In this document: positions 1 through 12,563 of the stretch, piece by piece
Layout: every line of letters begins with the position of its first letter
Numbering within the stretch: position 1 is the first letter of the stretch
From: Hormiphora californensis
Taxonomy: Eukaryota > Ctenophora > Tentaculata > Cydippida > Pleurobrachiidae
NCBI GenBank assembly: GCA_020137815.1
Contig: CM035354.1
Coordinates: 4,003,342 to 4,067,341 of the forward strand
DNA: 64,000 nt
Direction: 5' to 3'
Translations under genes and position numbers: made by a program
The notes under the pieces: generated by a model
Told to the model about the DNA's origin: nothing
The model's database searches: none
What the model saw: only the letters and a program-made list of their open reading frames with translations

Positions 1-1090
1 CCCCTCTCTACCTCTCTCTCACACTCTTACTCGATTTCTATCTCCATACAAACATGTTTTAAACTGTGAGTTTGATATCGGATTACTGAAACCTTGGAAA
101 TGGTCATGAAATGAGGAAGAAATTATCAAACATGATAATTGCCAGTGCTCTGTCTGGATGAAATCTGTCCAAAATGAGGTCTACTTACCTTGCGCGCGAT
201 ATACATAGGTCTTGCGCGCGATGAAAGTAAGCATTGTTATCGTTCTAAAAAGACGCGCACCCATGCAAGTTGCCCTAGGCTCAAAAGCCTAATTTGGAAC
301 CTATTTTGATCAAATTTTAAACTGTATCTTGTGAACACATGAATTTAAAACACCAAGGTTTTTACTAGACTCAAATCCGATCTATCAATCAGAAATGAGA
401 GGCATTTGTCCGTTTAACTGGCAAACAGGGGTTTAATTAGCTTCAATTAGTCATTTGACCCGGGTACAAACACTTTTTGAAAAAATTTTTTCCACAGATC
501 TGTTTATAAATTGCCCTTCTTCACTCCTGAATAGGTCACAAAAACGTGCCTTTTTGGGGGGGTATTTTCCCCACTAATACGAGACGCGCGGCGTACGTTT
601 AAAAAGAATCGAAATTTCGCGAAATCGGAAATTTCAAACTTTGAAATCTTTGAAATTTTGAAATTTGTTACGAAACACATTTTCATTTGGCCGTTGGCGC
701 TTGCACCGTTTCACCCCTGATGTCGTTAGTGGGAGCAAAGTTTAAGCACAAAATCCCCTCGAACCTATCTGACCGCGTTGCAGAGTGAACACCACTTTCC
801 AAATCAGAGTGTGCTCTAATCGGGACTGGCGTGACTGGTGAAAAACAGCTGAGTGGACTGTCCCTATGTAAACCGTATGTGTGGATACTGGATAGGTTAT
901 GGACAGTCAGAGTTTTGTATATTACTCTACGGTCATCTAGAATGCAGAAAGGTCCTGCTCGGAAACTAATGCCTTTCAGAGGATCAAAGAGGATATGCGT
1001 TCATCTCAGGGCCCAGGGCCCAAGCTGATGGACGATGGTTCATCTAAATGTTTGTATTCTATTAAAAACATCTGTTCTCAGTATAGGAAT
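1..1090. other. gene-free 5' flank of the lectin-pentraxin gene
   Basis: No convincing coding region. The stretch begins in a CT-rich tract, has two GCGCGCGAT-containing words near 195-222 and a short A/T-rich stretch built from repeated GAAATTT words near 605-680. It presumably includes the promoter and 5' UTR of the gene starting at 1091, but I see no clear TATA box or other element that fixes a transcription start. Confidence 0.4.
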
Positions 1091-1991
1091 ATGTTAGCTG
1101 TGTTACTCCTTCTCGCTCTGGTCGGATTAGAAAATGCCAGTCCTCCCACCAAACGTAAGTAAACCCATTGTGTGCGTGAGTTGTCTTGTGCTGAAAAGAT
1201 TTCACTTGCAGCTGTCTGGCTGAAATACACTTCTAACTGCGATCTGATTATTGGCCGTGCGAGAAACACTACCCTGACTCCTCGTGATGAGATCCGATTC
1301 TTCTTTGTTGCCCTCAACTACTCCTTCCGGATACGTCTGGATGCCGAGGAAAGCAAGATTTACATTGAAAATCCTCGGTTTGCCTCCCTCCATCCCCAAT
1401 CGATAGGGAACATCTCTGAAGTTCAAGATGTGGAAGAGTTCCCGTCGAATCCCAACAATTCTTATCTGCTGTACACATTTAGTTTCACCGCTACTTCATT
1501 AATTGTATTTGTGGATGAAGCAGAGGTTGCAGCTATCGCCCTGTCTGATATCGCTGAGGATGTCCCGGATTTTTTGAGGAAGGTGAAAGGGATTCAGATT
1601 GGCGAGGAGTTCAATAATACTCTTCTCAACCCCAAACACAACTGTAGAGGTGTGTGTCATCATATAGCACGTGACGTCATATCAGCATTTGTGTGACGTC
1701 ATTGTGAGTGTGACGTGATCCTGGTGGGTTTGACACGTGCAGTGTAGCAACGGATGCAGGAGCGGCGTTTGGGATAGCCTGGGGATTTGCCATTATCTGG
1801 AAACGTCGTTGAGAGTCTAGACACCGTGACTGGAACCTGTGTTATAAGCACCTTGGACAGCATCGATTGAACAAGATGGGTTTTGAGCATGTGTGTCTCG
1901 CTTTTTGCGGTTTACCACCATACTACACTCACATTAATTACATCGCACCAGACATGCTTATATTCTCTCTCATTTTCTCTATCTCTCATTT

Positions 1992-2034
<43 letters not shown>

Positions 2035-5000
2035 CTTCTCTCTCTCTCTCCTCTCTCTCTCTCCTTCTCTCTCTCTCTCTCTACTCTCCCTCTCTCTCTC
2101 TCTTTCTCTCCCAATCTAATAAGTCTGTTACACTGTAAATCCCACTCATCAGGATCGGCCTGTGAAAGCAGTGCAGAGTGCAGCGTCGAGAACTTCACCA
2201 GTGGAGTATGTGTATCAGGGAGGTGTGTTTGTCACCCTGCCTACCTTCCACCAGGACCTTGCAGTATCGTTCGGAACACACCCGGCGAGCCTTATGGTAA
2301 GAAAATAGTTCGGGGTGGGGACTGTTTGGGGGGGGGGGGGGTTGTAGTGCAGTTGGAGCTGTTTATTCATTGACCGGGATCTTAGAGCCGATAAAGTAAC
2401 AAAACACAGACTCATTTCGGGGTGAAGAGGTTGGAATTCGACTGATTTGCTGAATTACCCGGTACCCCTCCTACAGCCATTAAAACCTATCTACTGGTGG
2501 ACACAGTTGAGGGATGTGAGAAATCTTTAGCTAGTCCTGCTAAGATAGAGAGTTCATTCGAGGAGACATTGGCGGTTGCAGTTCTATTTGACCAACGTGT
2601 TACAGCAGCAATTTTCTCTCTTTCGTACAGGTAAAAACGCATCTAAATGAATTCCAATTAACAAGATAGAGAGACAGGCGAGAAAGAGACACAGAGAGAA
2701 AGAGAAAGCAACTAACCTTGCCACGCACCGTTAATAATCAACCATGCACACAGCTCTCGTGGTGGTTGGATGTGGGCTGACGGCTCTAGCATTTATCTAG
2801 ACGACTGGGTTAGAGGCAAACTACCAGCATCACCTGCAACAGATGATATCAAGATACAAATTAGAGCTGATGGGATCTGGCAGGTTTCCAAAGATCTCAA
2901 CAAATATACCCTCTGTGAACGTGATGGTAGGACCATGCTTGTTCTTTATATTTTCCACATACATATAATGACATATAATCATGATAATTTGCACTTATCA
3001 GTGTCTTATCATTCATTGAACTTGTTGCTACTTGCTACCTAGAAATGTAATCTAGAAATGTCACGTATTATTTCAACAGGGCGGCCAAGGTATGAGTTTC
3101 ACGATGACCCAGAGAACTACACCACAGCTGAGAGGGTGTGCAGGGACACAGGGATGGATGTGGTATCTGTCAGAAACTACCAAGAAATGGGCTTCATTCG
3201 GGCTATTTACACGTGAGTGCTACACTTCAACCATCTTATACCTGGCTGTTTTATTTGTCAAGTTCATAATTGGGGTCTCTCGGGGTTCGACGTGGGTGAG
3301 ACAGAGAGAGAGAAAGAGAGAGAGATAAAGAGCTAGAGAGAGAATATGTTGTCATATTATGACTGTTCATTAACATGTGCTGTTCATAATGGTGTTAATT
3401 AAAGGTCGAGGAAAGGAATGGCCTGTAAGGGAACGCAGACAAAAACCGGAACCAACGTTTTCCCACTTGGGAAAGAGGCATTTTACTGCTTCCTCTCTCT
3501 GGTTGGGCGTCCGAGAGACAGGCGGAGGAGCGAGAGCGAGTAGAGAAAAGGGGGGGAGGGGAGAAGAGAGACGCAAAAGGGGGGGCAAGACGAGAAACGA
3601 GAAGAGAGAGCGAGAGAGATGAGACGGGAAGATGAAGGGGCTGGAGAGAGCAGAGCGCAGGAGAGAGGAAGGAGAGAGAGAGAGAGTTGGGGAGGGAGAC
3701 GATATAGAGAGTCTATTCGAGAGGTGCCCTTAGGGAAACAAAAGGCTCTCTCTTCGTTCTTCCATCTCTCCCCTCTCTTCTCCTCTCTCTCCTCTCCTCT
3801 TCTCCTCTCTCTCTCCCTCCCTCTCTCTCTCCCCTCTCTCTTTCTCAACGTATAAACATTCCCGCACCCTTGCATGAAATTTCAATTTTATCTTTTCCGT
3901 GTTCGCCATGGTTTGTGCGTCAGTGTGTCACCCACACACTACTGCACAGGTACCTACATCATTTAGACTGGCCGGGAGAGTATCATTGTTACCTATATCC
4001 TAACCCCGACCCATAAACTAACCGGGTCGAGCGAGGTAACGATATAACTCATGCCATTTCGGTATAAGGCCGTGGAAGCTCTAATTCGCGGTGCGTTCAC
4101 TTTACACACACACCCCTGTTATAGCAGATGGCTGGATAATTGCCACAATATTTAGTGGCAGAAATATAAGAGTGATGTGAACTTGAGAATCTGTCGGGTC
4201 GAGTAGTAATGCACAGAATCAAACCCTTCTCTCATTCGGGTGGACGGTTTTCACCCTTTCTCTCACTCCCAGGAATGTACAGGGTGATCTCCCCTTGTCA
4301 CATTTAGTCTCACAGAAGTATATAGGGTGAGTTTAGACCCTTTTCTCAGTTCGCCAGGAATGAAACCCCGGTGTTCTCAACCCTTGTCTCTTCATCTCGC
4401 AGGAATGGTACCGGGTGTTCTCACCCCCTTTCTCTCTCCAGTCTCCCCAGGAATGGTAAAGGGTGTTCTAACCCCCTTTCTCTCTCCAGTCTCGCCAGGA
4501 ATGGTACCGGGTGTTCTCACCCCCTTTCTCTCTCCAGTCTCGCCAGGAATGGTACCGGGTGTTCTCACCCCCTTTCTCTCTCCAGTCTCCCCAGGAATGG
4601 TAAAGGGTGTTCTAACCCCCTTTCTCTCTCCAGTCTCGCCAGGAATGGTACCGGGTGTTCTCACCCCCCTCCCTCTCCCTCCCCAGGAATGGTATAAAGG
4701 GTGTTCTAGTACCCCCTCTCCCTCTCCTTCTCCTCATCTCCCTCCTGGTAAAGGGAGTTTTAACCCCCCCTCCCTCTCCCAGGAATGCCAACAGGAATGG
4801 ATGGGTTGGAATGGTAAAGGGTGTCGAGGAAGACTGGATATGGGGAGATGATACCCCCGTAAACCGAACCATCCGATTACCTAGCACAGCCCCCTACGGG
4901 CAGACCTCTCGGGTTGTACTGTTTCATTCAGGATTGGCGGTGGTCAACGAGACTACTAAAGTACCGTTCATCTGCAAATCTACTTCAGGTGAATATCTGC

Positions 5001-7777
5001 AACTGGGCGGTACTGGGACTCTGGCTTTGAATGCTGGGTGGGGCTGATATATGGAATACTGGGTTGGTATAAAAAGGATTGTATTAGTACATTTGATTTC
5101 CATTCCTGACTGGTGAATGGGTCGATTAACTGATGTCGATTTGTGAATACTGAATGATACTTCTCCTCTAGTTGTACGTGACTGTAAAGTACTCAAGAGT
5201 ATCTCACCGAACCTCAAATCAGGACGATACAGAGTTCGACCTTTCTACAGTGACTACCAGGTACCTGGCCTAAAATTGCTGGTCTCTTAGGGCCACTCAT
5301 TACTCTGAACTCTAAAGTGTATTCGTCCGGCTCTGATTATCACGCACGCTGCTCGAGTGGCCAGCTGCTTTTTAAAAATGTGGCACCATCACCAACACAT
5401 GGTCCAGCAGCAATAGATTAGTAATGATACATTTGTAGTTTGTCTGTAGTAGTAGTCTGTATACAATCTACGACACGCACGTGTGACATAGTGACATGAT
5501 ATGATGAGTAATCACACACTGGAGAGAGACAGGGAATGAGTACTGTACTTTCTGGTAATGACTCTGTCAACAGTGAGAACTGAGAGCCTTATCATCAATC
5601 CAGCAATCCTCCCATTTTCTAGATAGGTATACGGTGCTTTTTTAGCTCTGTTTTCTTCCCTTCCTCTCTGTCCACTCTCTTTCTCCCCTCTCTCTCACCT
5701 TTTCTCTCTCACTTTCTCTCTCTCCCCACCTCCCTCTCTCTCTTTTCGCATGCAAGGACACACATAAATGTCAATTGACCCGGATTTAGAGCCTCCGTAT
5801 ATAATTCCTATGTTAAATACACACACGGCCAGTGGCGTGAAATCACGTCTAATATTATGCACAGGAGGGTAGGAACCAGAGTGTCCCCCTCTCTCAATAC
5901 TAAGTATACTATATAGGACCGATCACACGTCCACTTCTCCAAATCACCATTCTCAATGAAATTTGTGATAATTACCTGTTGACCTAGTTCTGCTGCACTG
6001 CAGCTAAAGAATCGTTCTCCTTAATTCCGATTCTAAAAGAGATTCAATATCCAGGTGTACTGTGATATGACGACAGACGGGGGAGGTTACACTTACTACA
6101 TAAACTCAGCGGTACAGAATGCCATTACTTCCACCTCTACTATCAAACGGTTCTGCAGGGACTTTGATCCCATCGACATTGTATCTACCAGCCAGGTATG
6201 AGAGAGAGAGCAACTAAACCCCTCGGTATACTTGGTAAGTGAAATACCCTGGCGTTCTGTTAATTATTCATATATAAAAATATTGGTTGAATAGCCATAT
6301 GCTTGCGGCTTCGCTTTACCCGCATACGCGGTGCGTGTATGGCCTCACCCCATGAGCCCCCCTTATCCACGTAGTTCAGTGTTATCATGCATTAGGGGTG
6401 CTTGAACAGGTCTCCTAAGGACGGACGGTCGTTATATCGGGGATTAGTCAGCGGCGAGTCCATCTCTGTTCCGGGTAGTGTTCACAAGATTTTACTAGGA
6501 GTATTTGTACTTACCCAATGAGTGTAATATGCCCAATGGGCCCATATCCAGATAGCATAGTTTACCATCTTTAAAACAAACAATTCCAATAGGAGGCTAA
6601 AAAAACCAGAATACCTCACAGTATAACAGAGCAACGTCTCCTGTTTTCAGGTGTACCAACTACACGTGCTTGGCGTAGCAGGTTTCCTACTTCTAAGACG
6701 ACACCCGTGTTGTTATCATTCCGGAATTTTCACTCAGCGGATCCAAATCCTCTCTTCTCGATGTTCCCGTACTGTTCTTCACATGCTAGGGTTTAATATG
6801 TTCCCAATTGGGCAAAAGATGGCCATATTTTCCTGTTCGACCATCTTAGAACATAAAATGTTCCCATATTAGGGGTGGTAAAAACTAAGGAATAACATCA
6901 CACTAGAGACATGGAGGGGGACGTTTCTTTTTTCCCATGTCACCACACACACACACTCAGCTTGTTCAGCTTCCCTCTTTTCTAATTTATTTTATCACAT
7001 TCTCTCTCTTTTTTATCACTTTCTCTCTTTTTTATCACTTCATCGTTCCTATTATCTCTCTCTTCTTCTCATTGTGCTTCCCTCTGTTCCTTCCATCATC
7101 CGTCACACTTGTACGAATTCACTCCACACTGTTCAGGCCAATTTTATCTGACGTCAGGATGACATGATAGCACAAAACACACAAACAAACAAACAAACAA
7201 ACAAACAAAACACACCATCCCTCTCTACCTTCCTAACATACCCACATCACTAAAAACACACCCTTCCCCTCTACTTCAACCACCTCTCTCGCCCCGTTTC
7301 TCTCCCTAACTCCACCCCATACACAGGAGAGACCTATCTGAGTTGTTACTACGACTGGAGTTATTTCATGGTTTGAAGGTTGAGCACCGGAGTTCCCCCG
7401 GTTATGGTACCATGTTAGGGTTGTCAGGGGAGAATAAACTGGTTTCTTTCAAGAAATACGACAGGTTGGAGATCGTTGCTGCTTTATGTGGATACAACAA
7501 CAAACCAGGTTTTCAGGAAGGGAGAGAAAGAGAGAAAAAAGAGAAAAAGAGAGAAAAAAGGGGGAATCAGTATAGTAACAAACTCCCCCCTTAGCACCCC
7601 CGGATTCCTTTTCCGTGAACTATTTCTCCAACTGGCAAGCTCGCCCGGAAGTCGTCTTATCCTACCCCGTTCCGTTCCCTCTTTCTGAGTACACACTGTG
7701 TGTCTGGTTCGCTACAAATGAGACTGGGGTAAGATCATCTCTCTTCTATTCCTTCCCTTTTGTCTGCCTTTCTCTCG

Positions 7778-7865
<88 letters not shown>

Positions 7866-8843
7866 ACTCTCTTCCTATCTCTCCCTATCTTTATCTCTAC
7901 ATGAGCTCATTCCAGGGCACGCTATTGTCGTTTGTGGCGGGAGAGGAAGAAACTGCGATTTCTATTTCTGAATCAGGTAACAATAGTGTCATAGATCAGC
8001 TAGTAGTAATATCCCAACTCACATTTATTTAGAGTCTGAATAGGACAGCATAATGCCCCAACTCACATTTATTTAGAGTCTGACTTAAATCATATTCCCT
8101 CTCCATATCCCCCAACTTGTAATAAGGTCAGTTCTCAACTTTTAATAAGGTCAGCTCTCATTTCCCAGGTTTTTCTGATGGTCTGCCCCACCGTCTCTGT
8201 TTACTTTCCTCTGGAGGCGACCGCCAGAGCTCGTTTATTGACGGTGTGCAGATAGAAAATCTGCCGGCTCCCGCTGTCCTCAGTGGCATTATCACAGTCG
8301 GTAGGTTTGCACTGGAGAGAGAAAGAGGGAAAAACTGGAGAGAAAGGAGGGTGAAAACGAGAATTAAGAAAAATTAATTTCAGATAATTTTCCCTATTTT
8401 CCTACAGGTTACAGCAAAAGAAAACCTCAAAATAGATTCGTTGGAAGGATTGAAAGTGTGGATATTTGGGATACCGCCCAGCAGGTCTGTTGAAGTTTCC
8501 CATTAAATTCTTAACTAGTATACCACCCGGCGGTTCCGTTTAACAGTTCATTGACACTCCCTGCTAACACCCAATTCATCTTCTCAGGCTGTAGGTGTGT
8601 CCCTCAGCCCCCTGTACATTCCTGGTAATATTCTCAAATGGAGTGATCTGTACCCCCTCTCTCCAGATTCCCTCGTTTTTACAGCACCCCACCTTTTCGG
8701 TAAGAGCTTTGGTGCGAGCGCGCGCGACCCGTTCCTTTTGATGAAAGTACATCACCGTCGCTTTGCGCGCGCTCCTGCACGTGCTGAAAACTCTACCTTG
8801 GCCGTGGGAAATAGGAGGGAAATATACTTCAGAACAATATTAG
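1091..8843 (+). CDS. secreted multidomain lectin: EB/EGF-like, two C-type lectin domains, fibrinogen-like lobe, pentraxin-like domain
   Basis: Exons whose phases match at every join: 1091-1154, 1212-1649, 2153-2296, 2477-2630, 2754-2926, 3080-3212, 4783-4988, 5172-5260, 6055-6195, 6651-6706 (weak donor), 7327-7508, 7595-7728, 7916-7976, 8169-8300, 8408-8484, 8588-8699, and perhaps 8833-8843 (three codons and a stop). About 765 residues. The first exon encodes a signal peptide (MLAVLLLLALVGLENA). Exon 2 is an unrecognised beta-rich segment. Exon 3 has a six-cysteine EB/EGF-like pattern. Exons 4-5 (GGWMWADGS...W..G...LCERD) and 6-7 (YEFHDDPENYTTAERVC, GWVGM, WIWGDD, PFIC) are two C-type lectin domains. 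Exons 8-9 (DCKVL...SGRYRV, VYCDMTTDGGGY) match a fibrinogen-like or GON N lobe. The 3' exons (EYTLCVWFAT, FIDGVQIE, FVGRIESVDIWD, GNILKW) read as pentraxin/laminin-G. The inferred role is extracellular glycan or pattern binding. No transmembrane segment is seen. The 3' end is uncertain. Confidence 0.8.
1672..1701. promoter_or_regulatory. pair of perfect CRE palindromes in intron 2
   Basis: TGACGTCA occurs at 1672-1679 and again at 1694-1701, followed by a near-match (TGACGTGA) at about 1711. It is the CREB/ATF consensus. The position just inside the second intron of the lectin-pentraxin gene would suit an intronic enhancer, but function is inferred from the motif only. Confidence 0.3.
1998..2112. 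repeat. (CT)n microsatellite just before a 3' splice site
   Basis: Imperfect CT repeat with the pyrimidines on the coding strand, ending about 40 bases before the acceptor of the EB/EGF-like exon (exon starts 2153). It extends the normal polypyrimidine tract. Long serine/leucine or arginine/glutamate frames through it are artefacts of the dinucleotide. Confidence 0.9.
4270..4782. repeat. 48-bp minisatellite made of 3'-splice-acceptor-like units
   Basis: Units of 48 bp begin with AGGAATGGTA at 4401, 4449, 4497, 4545, 4593 and 4641, with a shortened unit near 4685 and diverged units upstream near 4272 and 4352. Each unit carries a pyrimidine-rich stretch and a YCCAG|GAATGG junction resembling the true acceptor of the second half of the second lectin domain (exon starts 4783, CCCAG|GAATGCC). 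Because 48 is a multiple of three the array is open in several frames on both strands; these are not independent genes. Confidence 0.9.
7777..7862. repeat. (CT)n microsatellite
   Basis: Nearly pure CT repeat of about 80 bp in the intron before the pentraxin exon at 7916; again pyrimidine on the coding strand and close to an acceptor. Confidence 0.95.
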
Positions 8844-8906
8844 CGATGTGGCGGCCGATCCATCACCACCACAATACCAGTGGAACCTTCCCGGTAGCAA
8901 TTATTT

Positions 8907-8945
8907 ATACAGTGATACCTCGATTTACGGGAACCTCGATTTACC
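8907..8945. repeat. Tigger/pogo-like terminal sequence, single end
   Basis: CAGTGATACCTCGATTTACG followed by a second ACCTCGATTTACC copy resembles the end of pogo/Tigger DNA transposons. No matching inverted end was found nearby, so it is a fragment or a solo end. It lies between the converging ends of the lectin-pentraxin gene and the phosphoesterase gene. A fuller relative is at 30769-30940. Confidence 0.45.
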
Positions 8946-9007
8946 ACTTCAAAACAACACACATTTCAATATTTTGAAAGAGGGTTAAAATACACAAGAA
9001 AACACAA

Positions 9008-10485
9008 TTAATCAACGTTTGGGGGCTGATATTTAATAGTAAAACTATCCCTGCCATACCCAAATTGTTCTGCACACTCCAAAAACCGGACCGCTCTCAA
9101 ATTGTTACTGTAGCAATAGAAAATCTGGGGTGACAACTGCAAGGCCCGATTGTTTTGGTACGCCTTGTTTGTAAGAGCCTTGTAAATCGTGAACCCATCC
9201 GAATCCTCCAAGATGGTCTTGGTGATGTTAGCAAGACTGCTATACCCAATATTCTCTACCCCCATGATCTCTCTAAGAGATTGGTATCTGAAGTACCGGG
9301 GAGGGGTCTCCGCAATACTGTAGAACTCCAGCCAAGTATTATACGTATGTAGATCTACCAGCTCGCCCTTCTCACTAATCTGAGCTATGGTATAGGCTGG
9401 CTGACTGGAATAAACCGGTGACACACTAGGCAGACTATACACCAGGACTCCCCTTTCATTCAGTGAGAATGTGTCCTCGTGTTCGTGCCCCCAGAAAGTT
9501 GCTATGATGTTCTCCCTATGTTTCGAGCAGACCGAGTTGAACACGTAGAACCAATCCTCGTGCCAATTCTGCTTTAGCGCCCTGTTACTGTACAGCTCGT
9601 ACAGACTCAGAGAGGGTGGGGTGTGTCCAATGATCAGTATTTTACCGGGTGCCGACTCTACAGAGTCCTCTAACCAGGCAAGTTGTGCTGCTGCGTGTGC
9701 AGCTGATATCACATGTTCCTGCATATTAACAGAGAACATGTTGGTGTTCAGGACTATGATTGTCAGTTTATCGTCCCAGGTTGCTTTGTAGTACCCTCCT
9801 TTGAGGAAGGTCTCTCTAAAATCCGGGGCCAGAACTATCCTGGAGTCTTTTAGCAGGAAGGGCTCATACAGAGCTAACAAAGACAGATACCAGCCTGGTT
9901 TGGGCAGTAAATAGAACCCAGGGAGATCATTATTGCCGATCACAGGAAATATCGCCAGACCAGGGAGGAATTTATCGAACTTCTCCGCGGCTGCTGTCAC
10001 GTAATCCAGGGTTTTGGAAGCGTCCCACTCTGATAGGGCTTGATGGGCAGCAGCATCCCCCAGAAACAACCCAAACTGCTGATTAGGTGCACGGGTTTGT
10101 AGCGTCTCGTTGATGTGGTGGAGAAGGTTATCAAGGAGCATGGGGGCTGTATCACACCCTGCCATTCCATAGGTCCCCATCTCAATGTTATAGTTTTTAC
10201 AGTCCTCTATATCAGGTGTAGAGATGAACATCTGTGAAGATTGGAATCACAAGATCACCGTCCTTTAACGTCCCAAGGATCGTGGCGAGAATCAAGGTCC
10301 CATGCAGTCACAAAGAACAGGGCTGCTGCGAGGACTACCACTAGGATGATTAGAGTGACGATGGTGAATATTGTCCCGGTGTTTCCCTCGGGTTTGTATT
10401 CCTCCCCCGGCGGGATGAGACCTCCTTGCTCTTCGTCGCTGGCACTGCCCTTCCCGCTGTTGATCGAGAAGTACTTGGCGCCCAT
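9008..10485 (-). CDS. membrane-anchored acid sphingomyelinase-like / endopolyphosphatase-type phosphoesterase, frame-broken
   Basis: Single-exon gene read from 10485 down. The first ~75 residues have a polar N terminus and one membrane span (TIVTLIILVVVLAAALFF), giving a type II topology as in yeast Ppn1. The body has the calcineurin-like metallophosphoesterase motifs in order: TDVHL, LGDAAAH, GNND, GHTPP and GHEHED, and a C-terminal region typical of acid sphingomyelinases. GNND rather than GNHD is closer to endopolyphosphatases. The TDVHL motif, which carries the first metal ligands, is not in the frame of the membrane anchor or of the body: the frame moves forward by one base near 10264-10266 (an AAA codon on this strand) and again between 10212 and 10228. 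If real, the product would be truncated; sequence error or recent decay are the alternatives. Family assignment is firm; substrate is not. Confidence 0.75.
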
Positions 10486-12563
10486 CTAGGAGGAGGACTG
10501 TTAGATTTGTTATGTTCTAACTCTCCTTTACATTTGTAACGGAAAGAGGGTCGAGCTAGGCAATGTTAGATACAGTTGTCAAATATACAATTCAAACTAA
10601 TAGGATATCTAATACAAGACCTACATAACCACTTGAATACTCCCAATAATTATTTTGCGGGACAATGGGATATATTATACGGATATGAAACATTTGATGA
10701 GGTGTGTCACGTTGCTGAATTTTAGACCCGCCCCTTACATTGTACAACTAACCTATGATAGAAGTGTGACTGCTGACTGTGTGACCTATAATATTAGCAG
10801 TGTGTGACTGTGTGGCTGTGTACAACAAGCAAAGTACAAGACAAGCTACACAGATGCAGAGTGAAGCGACACCTCAATATTCCCCCAAATACACCAGTTA
10901 GTTCTTCATATGTAAACAAAACAATAAAAAACAGCGCCATGATCTATTGTTATAACACTACTAGAACTACCAATAGATATCGCTATTTTTTATTGTTTTG
11001 CAACGTGCACTACCAGTGGTAGTTCACTGCTAGTACAATGGTAGTTCCATGAGGAAACTTGATAGTTTTCTCCTTCCGGCTGGACAAGATGAGTTGGTGG
11101 GTCTTGTTTTGTAGCTACAACAAAAGATCCGTAAAGAGAAAACTAAAACTTCCTCATTGACCGCTAATAAACAATTAACCTATCCTCCACCGATTCTCAC
11201 TGGTAGTTCAGCTTCATATGAATTATAATGACACTACTGTTATAATACCCCTCTGTGCGAACGTCCCATCTCAAATGGGTGACTTCATAACCGATCCAAA
11301 CAATGTGTCAGTCTGCTTACCGTATCATCGTCAGATTCCTCTCCACTACCTGGATTGGCAGCAGTCATATTGCCCTATGATATTATTAGATAGTATTTGG
11401 AGATGGAGATGTGTTCTAAACGAGGAGAAATTCAGGTTTTAACTATCCAACCTTGTTGAGTAACTCTCAACAAATCCAACCGGCCCACGCCCCTGGGTAA
11501 GGTGAGGTTTTTTTCGAACACTCATGGAACTTTGTTTTAGGCATCACTAGAGTTAGACCTCTACCAAAATACATACACCCAAATATATGGGCTAAGAATG
11601 GTTGCGTGTGCAATTGGGGCAAATCAAAACCGTGTCTCACCCAGGGGAGGGGGCACGAACGGAGGATTCTGAGCAAAAGAGGGCTGATAATTCCAGGTTT
11701 AACTCGAGCATAAGATGGGGCAGATAAATCGCGACACGATACAATCCGAGACTGATGATTGTATCATTCACTACCCTCAACATTGCACCCACGCACATGA
11801 TGCTCATAATAATATCCAGTGAGAGACTATCCGGCATCCTCTTACTCAACAAGCATTCACCCCTTTCTAAGGAGTCTAAGGAGAGGTGAGACTATCCACC
11901 TCATTCAAAGGAGACAGAATGATCCTTGGTCCGTGTTCACTTTTCAAAGAAATTCAGAGGGAATGCAAATGTGCATACCACATGTGCCACTAGTGCCACA
12001 CCTCACCTTTCATTGCTGATTGCCATGATATAAGAACGTTCTGAGTTTCGATTCGTACTAAAGTCCTACAACCTACATATACACCCCATACCATGACACT
12101 AAGTTACACTCAGACAGTAAGCCAACTTTAACTAACCTAACTGAAAACACTATTAGATTTCCCATTATTCATCACCTTGCTAAATTTGCATATTGAAACT
12201 TTATTACTGTTCGAAGGGTACAGTGGGTGGTCCTGACTGACAGAAAAGCGATTATTTGGCTTCAAAAGTACCTGTCAAGGACTGACAGTCACCTGTCAGT
12301 GTCACCTCCCCTATAACATGTTAGACTTGAGACTACATTGCCTTGCTCGACCCTGTTTCACCGAGGCCCCACACGGCGAAACAAATGTAAAAATAGAACA
12401 AAAGGCTACACCACAAAGAAATTAATGAAGATGTACCTACTGGAGAAGATGGAGTGAGGAGTATTTTACAGCAAACGATCAAGGATCAAAACGAAACTCA
12501 AACTTAGACGTGGAAAATATCAGATAAGAATGAGATAAGACATATAAAACATACAACTGACAC
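10486..12563. other. gene-free stretch between two minus-strand genes
   Basis: No supported coding exon. It contains a copy of a dispersed short repeat at about 10507-10580 (TTATGTTCTAACTCTCCTTT core followed by GGGTCGAGC), a partial relative near 12336-12355 (TTGCCTTGCTCGACCCTG), and a small near-palindrome TTGTTGAGTAACTCTCAACA at about 11454. It should include the promoter of the phosphoesterase and the 3' UTR of the class A GPCR. Confidence 0.5.

Noticed and set aside
1867-2373. Long Ser/Leu and Arg/Glu-rich open frames across CT/GA microsatellites (also 7615-8032, 31290-31640, 35792-36225, 47978-48444, 59496-59875)
   Set aside because: They are produced by the dinucleotide repeats, run on both strands in several frames, and contain intron sequence.
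4327-4887. Repeat-containing open frames on both strands over the 48-bp minisatellite
   Set aside because: The period is divisible by three, so every frame stays open; no start, domain or splice context of its own.
10217-10275. A 38-bp intron joining the membrane-anchor frame to the phosphoesterase body
   Set aside because: Too short to be convincing, and it would remove the conserved DVH metal-binding motif.
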